NCBI GenBank assembly: GCA_958299035.1
Contig: CATQJL010000223.1
Span: forward strand, 49,830,302-49,894,301
Source of the DNA: Cylicocyclus nassatus
Taxonomy: Eukaryota > Nematoda > Chromadorea > Rhabditida > Strongylidae
DNA: 64,000 nt
Direction of reading: 5' to 3'
A program made the position numbers and the translations under genes. The notes below the pieces were generated by a model that had not been told where the DNA came from, did no database searches, and worked only from the letters and a program-made list of their open reading frames with translations. This document shows positions 25,501 to 36,700 of this stretch, piece after piece (within the stretch, counting starts at the first letter, position 1; every line of letters starts with the position of its first letter).

Positions 25501-26499
25501 CGATTTTTAGATAAAGTCACGCATACTGCCATCTACAGTTCACCCACATTAGCTCTGTGAGACGTATTAAACAGATAGAGGCTATCTCTAGCTCCAAGGC
25601 AAGAGAAAACTTTTGGAGTGAGTTCCTCCTGGGATAGTCGTCATTTTAACAAAATTCAGACCACACACCATGTGTGTCAAGCGGTCCCACGTGGTAGTCA
25701 ATGCTTGACACACATGGTGTGTTAAGCGGTCATCAATGTGTTAATCTGTACACTACTACGGTGACTGACTTTAAAGAACCATTTGAGAATTTCAAAAGTA
25801 AATCTTCACCATTGAAGTACACCACACGTGGACGAAAAAAACCTGATTGTATAGTACTCGTGACGTCCTTTAGAGTGCACTTGGACGGTTGTCTGATTCT
25901 CAGCGTAGAAGTAGCCAGCGTTTGATTGAGTTATCTAGGAAGAGATCTTTCTCTGTGGTTCCTGAGCATTTACGTGTGCCTAATTTGGCCAGTACATACG
26001 TCCATCCATGTATGTCCATCACTCATATACAACCCATTGTTCTCTACCCACTGCTCTTCTCCTATTCATTTCTTATCTTCTCTCCATTTCTTATAGTTCT
26101 TAAGAAAAGTTTTTGATTTCTTCAACTTCGCTTTCATGGTGCAAGTTTATTCATTTGCTTAGCTCTTTGTTCTCACTGTCACTTTGACCAATTGCTCCTT
26201 CAAACTTCGATCTCTTATCGTTAGATGATTTTGTTGCATGAAAGCCGTTCTAGGCAAATTCTTCTAGTTACTGAAATTCACATATCATTTAGTGCGACAG
26301 AGTATCATGTTTAGTTTGAAGGAAGATAATGTCACTCTATCCGGGTTTTTTAAACTGATTTAAAGTACGTACTCGTTATAAATCCATGGTATTGTCAGTC
26401 AGTATTTATCTTGTATTTGTGAGGAACCAAAGACTGTGTAGAGTTTGCCTTTTTTCGACTCCCTATTACGATTGCCTGTGTTCACGTATGGTTCAATCT
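16600..26499. other. Gene-poor region upstream of grk-2
   Basis: No recognisable exon was found in about 10 kb. Notable pockets are GC-rich stretches at about 18540-18780 and about 21480-21800 (the latter with a CCGCCG run), which stand out from AT-rich surroundings and could be promoter or 5' exon DNA for the downstream gene or relics of repeats. A solo TCAGGTTGGAACATAAG end is at about 24118. Confidence 0.4.
25664..25721. repeat. Perfect 19-bp hairpin
   Basis: CACACCATGTGTGTCAAGC at 25664-25682 is followed, after 20 nt, by its exact reverse complement at 25703-25721. Nearby copies of AAGCGGTC suggest a short repeat element. Confidence 0.6.
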
Positions 26500-26741
26500 C
26501 TGACTAAAAGACACGAGCACGCTTTGCGTACTTTTGGTTAACAAGTTTTGAGTGTGTTTCAAAGCATTTTGGTAGATTACCAATATGAATTCATGAAAGA
26601 ATATGTTCAAGCAGGGATTGCTCAACAAACTCAAACATTTCTTTCATGAAATCCTCATAGTAATTTACCAAAACGCGTTAAACCGCACTCAAAAACTTGT
26701 TGATGAATGTACGCACAGCGTGTACGTGTCTCTTAGTCAGA
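26500..26741. repeat. Inverted-repeat element upstream of grk-2
   Basis: CTCTGACTAAAAGACACG at 26500 and onward is mirrored at the right end (to 26741), with further matched blocks inside (GCGTAC, AACAAGTTTTGAGTG, TTTCATGAA). It is a 242-bp MITE-like palindrome with no coding content. Confidence 0.65.
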
Positions 26742-26922
26742 ACGAATCATAAGTATGCCCAAGTGGGAGGTTTGTAGAAATTTTTGGGCGAAGATCCGCT
26801 AATTTGGTTTCATTATTTCAAACTTTGTCTTTGCGCTTCAGATAATTTCTGACTCTCAAAAGTGCTTAAAAATCATTGTGTAAGGTTACTTGGCTATTAT
26901 CAGTACTACTTCATAAGCCCTC

Positions 26923-27030
26923 TAGGCTGTGTCTACAGTTGGACGTGCCAGCATCGTGCTAACACCGTGCCAGCGCCACGTACTTCGTACTGATCGATAG
27001 ACGGCGCTGACACAACTCTGGACGCAGCTA
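26923..27030. repeat. GC-rich inverted-repeat family, copy a
   Basis: The ends TAGGCTGTGTCTACAGTTGG and ...CTCTGGACGCAGCTA, GTGCCAGC/GTGCTAAC blocks and a central ATCGAT are shared with 29407-29550, 33974-34118, 36708-36816 and 38619-38752. Copy a lies about 0.75 kb upstream of the grk-2 start. Confidence 0.7.
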
Positions 27031-27760
27031 GCGTTCGCACTGTCGTTGTTGTCCAAAATGTCACTTTCGTTCCCCTAATAACTTAATTAATATTTTTTTC
27101 GGAAAGATAAATTATACTTGCTTCAAACTTGTAGAAAACATTTTTTGAGAATCATGAGATGTTATATGTAGGATGATCTGACAATAAGGGAAGAGATTAT
27201 TTTTTATTAAGTAATGTCTTTTATCGTTTTGAAAAAACTACAATTTGAAAGCTCACTCAAATTTGTATATTGTCTTTTCTATGTGGGACAAAAACTTGTC
27301 CTCTAATAGCACTGACCTTTGCTACAGCTGCCATTGAAAGTTCAAACGCCCCCAACAAAACTTCTACCCCAATGTCATGCGTCATCAATCACTCACTCCA
27401 GAAGTTCCGTAAATAATGAGGACAACGTTTCTAGCGCTATTCTCACATATAACAGCAATAAGCTCTATCTACCAGACTTATTGAATAACTGAGTCATTTC
27501 AAGTAACCGAGAATGGTCTTTGTGCTGCTTCATTAGCTCTGACACAGAGACTTCAGAAAGCCGCACAATTGTGTGTGAATGCACTCAACTTCCTTTGTTG
27601 CCGTCGTCTTGCACTTGGTTCCCAACTGATTTGCACAAATTGCCTAGAGGACAGCAAATCCTTGACGCGAATTTCTCGCTGTGTCAATCATTTTCGAGTG
27701 TGTAGTTGTACTTTTGCGCTAGTACGAAATGTTTTTTGTTTCGTATTTAACGTAAATTTG

Positions 27761-27772
27761 CTTCTTTTTCAG
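27761..27772 (+). promoter_or_regulatory. Probable trans-splice acceptor of grk-2
   Basis: A CTTCTTTTTCAG tract ends 6 nt before the ATG at 27779. It fits the nematode 3' splice consensus, with no coding exon upstream in frame, so the mRNA probably receives a spliced leader here. An upstream cis-spliced 5' UTR exon is the alternative. Confidence 0.6.
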
Positions 27773-27778
27773 TTCAAG

Positions 27779-30700
27779 ATGGCGGACTTGGAAGCCGTTC
27801 TGGCTGACGTCAGCTATCTTATGGCTATGGAGAAAAGTCGGAGTCAGCCAGCTGCTCGTGCCAGTAAACGAATAGTCTTACCAGATCCAAGGTATGATAA
27901 TCAAACACTTTTAGCTCAAACTCATGGTCATTTTTCAATTCATTTATGTTTAATGAAACTCTGCTTTATTATATCCGACTACTATGGGAAAAATGGGAAT
28001 TTAACATTGTTCCATAACAAAAAAACGCCAAATTCTAATATCCGATCATTTATCTGTCTATGCAAAATTTTGATAGAGTTAATCTGTATCGAATAATAAT
28101 TATAGAAAAAATAAAAATTTACTAATTGCAAAAACAGAATAGCCTTGACCTTACAAACCTATAAACCAGGGCTCATCACAGCTGGCACCAGGTCAAGATG
28201 GATATCTTTTTTGGGACAGAAAGCAAAGGGGATATCATTATGGTGGCCGAGGTATATAAAAAGGGGCCGTTTTTTTAGTCGACGTTTCGTTTTTTGAGGG
28301 TTTTTTTTTCACTTCGTATAAGATTTTCAAAATTTCCAAAATCAAAGGATACTTCGTTTCGAAATTTACCGATGCCAGCTCGTGCCGAGTCCTGTTAAAA
28401 ACTTCCACACTTCCCCAAAAAATAGAGAGATAAAGCTACTCTTGCATGCCGAACATCACACCATTGAAACATTAGGCCAATAAGGCATTCATAACAAACC
28501 TATTTGGCAGAAAAGTTCCTAGCTACATTGACTTTCTGCAAATTCAGAGGGTTTATAACTTACCAGCAATAAATATCACCACCAAAAAAGGTCAATAATT
28601 TATTGACATATGCAAGCCACTATAAGAAGAGATCGTTATTCTAAGTCTTAAAAACACATTGCTTAGGAGAAAGGTTCTCTTGAAATTTTAATGAGTGGTA
28701 AGCGTGATTCAACGCAGTGGTAGAAATTTTCTGGAACTATATAAACTATAGGTATATAAGCTTAATATTATTTTTTCAATCAGTTGTTCTTGAAAACATC
28801 TAGGCACCATAGCATATGGAAGGATTGGCCTTAACTTAGATTCGTAGTTTGACTTGACTTATAGTTCCCCTTTTTACTGTAGGATTATGGTAGTAAGCTT
28901 ACACCCACCCACCCGACGATAAACTAATTGATCGCCATTATGAAATTTCCCTGGAAATTTGAAAACACTCATTTGTTTTAGGATATGCCCAAAGAATAAT
29001 CGCTGTACTTCATTGTTATTTTGTTTCAATAGTAAAATCAAATTTTCGCAAAATCTAAGTTTACATTATTGGGGGACTCGACATGTGGTTGATATTTATA
29101 AAAATCACGTGAACACCACATCGATGGGCATTCAAATGAGCTAAAATTGAATGGCCAATTTTTACTGTAAAAAATGCTCAGTCATGTGATCCTTTTTATA
29201 TTTGGCAGTATGTGCAGAATGGCAATATCAATATGCTAATTTGAAGCATTGTCTGCAAAATTCGGTCTCCAATTTCATCTTTTCGACTGCTAAGTGGTAG
29301 CTATAAATGAGAAGGCATGTAGATATAATATGTAATAGCCACGAGGCCAGAGGAACTTTGTTGTGAAACGTTTATTCACGGAACTATGCCCGGGAATCTT
29401 TGGGACTGCATCCAGAGCTGCTAGTATGCCAGTGCCGTGTCAGCGACGTGCCGAAACGGGCATGGACTCCTCTCCCGTATTAATCGATAAAGATTCTGGT
29501 GAAGAGCTAGCACGGCGCTGGAGCGGTGTTGGCATTGCAACTCTGGACACATGAAACCATCAGAATATGTATGAATTTGAGCATAGAACTTTTTTTGCAA
29601 GAGGAGAATATCTATGTTTAACATCGGGAAAAAATCTCACGGAACTTAAAGCAGGTTGCAAAATTGGGTGATAAGCCAGCAAAGTATTCTGACGTAAATA
29701 GTGCGTACCTTCGTAGTTATGAAGTCGAATATATAGCCTACGAAATTATATTCTACGCACTTCAAGGTAGCAATTTTCAAAAATATTTTGTTTATGGGTA
29801 CAAACACTTTGCATTTCGTCATCCTCTACGGCATTTCTGGTTCTTCTCCAAAATTTCAGAACTAATCAGAAAGAATCGATTAGGAATCTGCTCGTAATGC
29901 TGTATAGCGCTAATGTTTCTACTCGCAAATGCGATGAATGATTAAAGCGTTGCGTAGATTAGATCCGCGATGAAGCTTGTCGGGCTACATATAGCATGAT
30001 GAAAGGATTGCAAATGGAAATGTATGAGGTAGCCGGTGAAAAAGGGAAATGTCAATGCTAAGAGTAAAAGATGGCACTGGCATATAATTGATGGACGCAC
30101 TTCTAAAAACAGCTAACAATAAGAAGATACATAAATAAGAACACATAAATAAGAAATCACTGCTGTGGAAAACCAATGTGTGAAAGTTTGCGTTCGCATT
30201 CAAAAAGAGAATTGAATGCATCCTTTTACGATTTCTAAGTCTCTTTAAGATTCAATTTTATCTCTACAGTATGCTGTCCATCTTCTCGAGAATGCCTAGA
30301 GAAACCACTGATTTTGAAATTTTGCACATAGTATCTTCTATAATATGCGTTTATGTGCTTTTGAACATTTTTCCAGTTCTTTATTACCTTTTCTTTTGCA
30401 CTAAATTTGGAAGTACGAAGTTATAAAAAATCTTCTGAATTTATGAAATATACTTATCAACACACACCAATCCTCAATATACTTTGATACGTGAAAAAAG
30501 GACTTGGACAGTAGCATGGAATTTTTTCAGACAAAAATTTGTAATTGAATTTCATCAAAAAGTTTGCGAAGCTTCATAGCTTGAACTTTCTGCATTCGCA
30601 GAATAAGCGGCAGTAAAACACTTCGAAGTCGAGATAGGTGTTTTCTATGCTATCAGTTTTCTTGAAAATTTTGCAAACAGCCTTTCATCTCATTTTAAAT

Positions 30701-33700
30701 TTTCGTTTTCATCTTTTCTACAACTTTCGTTCCAAAGGCTGATCTGGATCGAAATCTGAAGAAAAATGTTGTTTTGCCCAAACCTAGGAGATGTAGAAAG
30801 TAAGTGGTAGGAAAAGATCCGCAATTCTTTATCAAATTTCCATATTTTCTAGCACTCCTCGAGGTTCTGAGTACGCCACCTGAAAAACAAAACTGAGAAA
30901 AATTGTTGTTTTGCCCAAAATCCAAAAATGAGAAAATCCGAAAATGTGCCGAAACATTTCCCTATTATACCACTTTTCTCTATCTCAGCGCAAGAGTTCA
31001 AGATCTCGAATTTCCGCTATAAATCCCACTAAATTATTATAATGTAATGTTTGCATAAACTTATCCCGTATTACTTTTGCTATCGTCACGTGCTGAGCTT
31101 ATAATCACATATGCATCGCCTACCATTTACATTCACTTAGAACTCATGAATATTTTCAGAGCAATAATATGAAAGGATTTTCGTACTCAACGAAGGTTCG
31201 AACTCCGATGACATATGGCTAGGGTCGTAAATTTAGAAAGAAGGGAGGAAAATAACTATTATCTTGGAATCCTTGAGTTTGTCGCCAATGTGCCAGAAGC
31301 TGAAAATAGATTTTGTTCAACTTCAAGAAAGCCTTACTAAAAATTCTTCAAATGCACCAAGCTGTGATATTCTATGACTTAATTTCAGTGTGCGGAGTAT
31401 CATGCAGAAATATCTCGAGAAAACGGGTGAAATAAAATTCGAGAAGATATTCAATCAAAGGCTTGGCTTTCTTCTGCTGAAGGACTTTGCCGAAAATGTC
31501 ACAGAAAATGCATGTCCACAAATAAAGTTCTATGAAGCGGTGAGTTTTACGATACCTCATAACTTACATTTTCTTTCATTTTGGATATTTATATGCAAAC
31601 ACTCACCTAATTTGATACGGATATTAATCGTCGAAAATTCTGGCATAACTCGCGAATTTTCTTAGTTTTCAATATGCATTGTCTCAGTATCTATGTTTTG
31701 TAATAGTCTGTGGAAATTCGCAGCAGTAAGATAGCTGTGATCAGTTGTGAGAAGCATATAGTTTTTAAATTCTAATCTGCTTTTTGTCAAACATAACCAT
31801 ACCTTCTTCTCACCCACGCCATCATTTGCTCCTTTCTATGTAAGGTTACAAAAATTTGTGTGAAATATGTATACTTTAGTATTGATTCTGAGGAGCTCAG
31901 TTTACTGATAAGGCAGGAGCTTATACAAAGTGATCAACGAATATCTACCTAAACCATGAATTATGGGAAGTTTAAAAGCAAAATCTAAAATTTTTGATTG
32001 CTAAAAAGCAAAACTCTGACCAAAACGAAGCTTCCACTTTTTAGCACATGCTTTACACATTAGATTCCATATACAACTCGCTGTATTTTATCCAAGGTTA
32101 CAGTTCGCGTACTATGCTATTTAGGGTGGATTTTTTTAGCTCAACAGTGGCTTATAGAGGGGGGGGGGAGTTATGTTGCGCATTGCCTTCTTCCACTGTC
32201 AATAATTGATAAGCCTCTCAATAACATTATCGGGAGCGTGACTGTTGGGGTCATAGGCAGGAACATCATGTGAAGTATAGTAACGCCAAGACTCTTCAAA
32301 AATTACCTCTGCCGCACCTCCTCTTTCCCCCCCCCCCCCCCACTTTTCCAAAATTTCTCGGACTTACATGTGAGTACGCCGCGATTTTGCTCTCTTGTGG
32401 CTTCCTTGAATATAAATCTTTGCATTTGAGTCCAAAGAATATATGAAACAAACAAATACTTTGCTACACTGTTGAGCTTACATTCTTCGTACAATAAGCA
32501 ACAAATCTTGCTTGAGAAAATGCTACGGAGAAATGCTTAACCTTTTAGATCACACCGTCGTTTCTGAGCCAAGCTTTCTGAAAACCATCTCTTTTAATGC
32601 ATATTAATCAAGCTGAATTGTCAACGCAATGACGTTGAGCGACGTTGACAGTTTCTCATTATTTCAGATCAAAGAATACGAGAAAATGGAGACGCCGGAA
32701 GAGCGTTTGACGAAAGCTCGCGAGATTTATGACCATCACATCATGGTTGAGATGCTCGCTCATGCTCACGTAAGTTTATGTAATCTAGTAAATTTGACGA
32801 TTATTAAATGTGCTTGCATTGGCTACAACATTTGCGCGTGATTCATAGCAGCAGAACTACGGCCGTTCTTTACGCACAAGCCGCAAGTTTCCGGTCTTCG
32901 CAAGCATATCATTCACTCCCGCGCAAATGTTGTCGTCACCGCAAGTTCAATATAGTGATCCTCAAGAAGTATTTACTAATTCTAAATTATGCCTCTTCTA
33001 TTTCAGAACTATTCGAAGGATTCGTTACAACATGTGCAGTACCACCTGCTGAAGGGCAGCGTGCCACCGGACCTGTTTCAGGTGAGCAAGTCTATCCATC
33101 AACGCGCGAGCGCTCTGCAGCCGCGCGCGGCGCGCCGCTTGACGACGTGGGCGTTGATGAGTTCCGACGCTTGGATTTACCCGTGCGTCGGCATCGGCCG
33201 GCAAAATATGCAGTATTCCAATGCCGCTGTCAATTGATCTTGTCAAGCGCTTCGCTAAGAAAGACGACTTTGTTTTTTGCGCGCGGCAAGCAAAGAGTGC
33301 GTTTGGCTGTCGGACATTCGAGATAACTTTTTTAAGGCAGCATTCAGTATCGCGCTCATTATGAACAGTGATGTAAAGCGCTTGCAGCAAGGCTTTCGTT
33401 GCTAGAGGGGTATGTAATGGAGTGAAGAGATCGAACTTCTGCCAATAAAAAGCGCTATCATCAAAAAATTTTAATCTGATTCAGTAGCGCAGTGAAGCCA
33501 ATAAACAAGGAGATATGGACAGAATTCGAAATTGGTCATAGTTTTGATAGCGCATCTTTATTCAGCAGATAACTAAACTTTTTGCAGTAAACAGCTGCTG
33601 TTACTGTCGGCTAATGAAAAAACACTCATATTTTTAAAGGAGGATAAATTTCCAAGTAACCACTAACACAATGAGACTCACTCTAATTATAGAAGATACT

Positions 33701-36700
33701 AACCTCAGAGAAAACGTTTTCCTTTTCTCAGTTTTTCTGCTGTATCAAAATGAATGTTCCTTGAGACGCACTTACAAGTACAACTACAAAACCATAGTTG
33801 TACTCGCGAAATTTTGTAGTATGCAAATACATAAGGGAAAAGAATTTAGAAATGTTATGAGAAAAATCGCTGTGATTTTTTTCCTAAGGTATCTAAGAAA
33901 TTGAAAATGTTGTTTTCATCTTGAACAACTTTTTCCTAGGCCTAAAATCTGCTATACTTTCTTTTATACTTTGAGCTGCACCCGTCTCCCATGTCCAGCG
34001 TCGTGTTAGTGCCGCGCTAGCGCCGTATCAGCTCCCATGTGGAAGCGCCGCGTATCGATTGATTGATGGCGCTGGCCTGATGCGGGCACGGCGTTGGCAA
34101 AGGACTATGAATGCAGCCAAAGCTTTGGATAAGATACAAGTACAAAGCGCGTGCTTCCCTTTCTCGCTCACTCAGCACAGCTCATTAATCATGTTGTGTC
34201 AGATGACACGCGAGCAATTCACACGAGCACAAACAAAGCTGCAAATCAGGTGCTTAGCAACAGCAGCGCAGCGATTAATGTGATCGGAACTTGGCTAACC
34301 ACACATCGTTTCAGAGATATGTGATCGAGATATGCGACCAGCTCAAGGGCGACATCTTCCAGCGTTTTCTAGAGAGGTTTGTTTTCCATTCTCTGGGAGC
34401 TAGGTGTTTTTGACGGAGCAGGTCGAACGCTGCATGCTGAAATTGCATCAGCTCCGTACACAATGGCCATCGTCAAGCGCCGCATCGCCAGCACTCGAAA
34501 CGAGTCAAAATGAACGTTTTTTCTCATGGTGGAAGCGCAGATTGACAGCTTTCATCAGTAGGAATGAGAGAGCCTGGATGGGGGTGTGAGGAAATGCATG
34601 AAGCTCTGCGAAGAGTTGGGGATCCATTAAAACTGCCTATCAACCTAGAAACTAAATCGTTTTTGAAGGCTAAAATTTGAGAAGTATCCATGTATACATA
34701 AAACTCACTTCTGTTCTCCACCTTCTATTCTTAAAGAAAACAGTTAGCTCTTTTTAGCGAAATCTCGATTCAAGAACCCCTTGGTAACCCAAACGGTCAT
34801 GTAAAAAACACAAACTACTGATCACTGAATTACAATAACTTCAGCATTTGCTGATATCAGCCACCAAAAAGCTTTCGGGTTTATCGGAGCGGAAACAAAG
34901 CTCTCCCAAATGCATTAGCAATCTGCATTTTTCGGAAGCTTCATACTCGCAGAGGGGGCGGGGGCTGGTCGTTCTAATCTCGACCTTTCTGTATTCTTTT
35001 ATTTTGTAATCTAATCTTTCGAAAATCTCTGGTAGTTACTTTGATGCGAAAGCAAATCATGCCCTTCAAAACACATGCAAAGCACTTTGAAACTCCCAAC
35101 ATTTCCAGGGGGTTGTTTTATCCTCTCTTTCTATCGAGCTTGCCAAAAATATTATCCTGGAAAGATAGGATTGGTTTCAAGAATAAGATTTTCCTCTATA
35201 GCAGTATAATATTAGACATAAATATGATTATTCGTGCCGAGAACTTCAAAAAAAAATTCTAAAACATTTATGATGGTTTACGTGCATTCTCGAGCAATTT
35301 GATGTTTTAGTGATAAATTCACACGATTTTGTCAATGGAAGAATTTGGAGCTGAATATGCAACTTACTATGAACGATTTCTCAGTACATCGAATTATTGG
35401 TCGAGGAGGATTCGGGGAAGTGTACGGGTGCCGAAAGGCGGACACTGGAAAAATGTGAGTACAACGCGAAAAATTTTTTCGCTGTTTCAGCAGAGATAGA
35501 TTTTTTCCGAGAACTTCTAGTGGCTAGCAAAAAATTAATTGCTGCTTGCCAAATGCAAGAATTAATTGCTTTCGCGCCCACTAATTGGCTTCGAAAAGCT
35601 ATTTTCCAGGTATGCCATGAAATGTCTGGATAAGAAGAGAATCAAAATGAAACAGGGAGAGACACTGGCTCTAAATGAACGCATCATGCTTAGCCTTGTT
35701 TCTACGGGGGTAAGTAGAATCTTCTACTTATTTAAAGATAGGTCCGTTAATCAAAAACTGCGAAATTTACTATCTAAATAAGGTGATTTTTTTAGAACCT
35801 GCAGAGAGGCCTCTACTCAAAAGCTTTTGAAAAGAATTTTTTGGCCAAAAACTCCTCAAAATTGCTCTAGAAGAATGTATGAGCCATACGCAAAAAATTC
35901 ATGTTTTAGCTTTGATTTTTTGAACCGAATTTTATTAGTACAGCTGGAGTTTCGATCATTTGAAAAAATTGGCTTCAAATAACATCTTTGCTTTACAATT
36001 GAAAGTGTGCAAAGGCTTGATCGACATATTTCTATAAAAAATAAAATTTTGAAAGTAAAAAATTCCTATTTGATTGGCGGACTCAGATATAAACTTTCAT
36101 ATACATCCGTTTCTCTTCTTGCCCAAATTTTTTGCTTTTCAGCAAGACTGCCCTTTTATTGTATGCATGACGTATGCATTTCAAACACCCGACAAACTTT
36201 GTTTCATCTTGGATCTCATGAATGGCGGAGATCTTCACTATCACCTTTCTCAGCATGGCGTTTTTACCGAACAGGAAATGCTTTTCTATGCATCAGAGGC
36301 ATGTTTCATTCAAAACTCGCTTTCCACATCAACAAATTCAAACGAATTTGCAGGTGATTCTTGGTCTCGAACATATGCATAATCGCTATGTTGTGTATCG
36401 CGATTTGAAACCCGCAAATATACTTTTAGACGAAAATGGACATGTAAGTTTTTAGAGTGAAAAAATCATGTACCTTTCTATTTGTAATTTTTTTAGGTGC
36501 GGGTGTCGGATCTGGGTCTTGCATGTGACTTCTCCAAAAAGAAACCGCATGCGAGCGTGTAAGTTTTTTTTTTTCGAAAATTTCATTTTCCACGATTTGT
36601 ATGAATCACTACATACGTTTTTTACTCAACTGACTCTTTCTTTTCCTCTCTTGATTTTTTCAAATAATCTGACACTTCCTATCATATCTCTTCATTTTGT

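Noticed and set aside
33025..33390. 121-codon minus frame over grk-2 exon 4 and intron 4
   Set aside because: Shadow of a GC-rich intron segment and a coding exon on the opposite strand.
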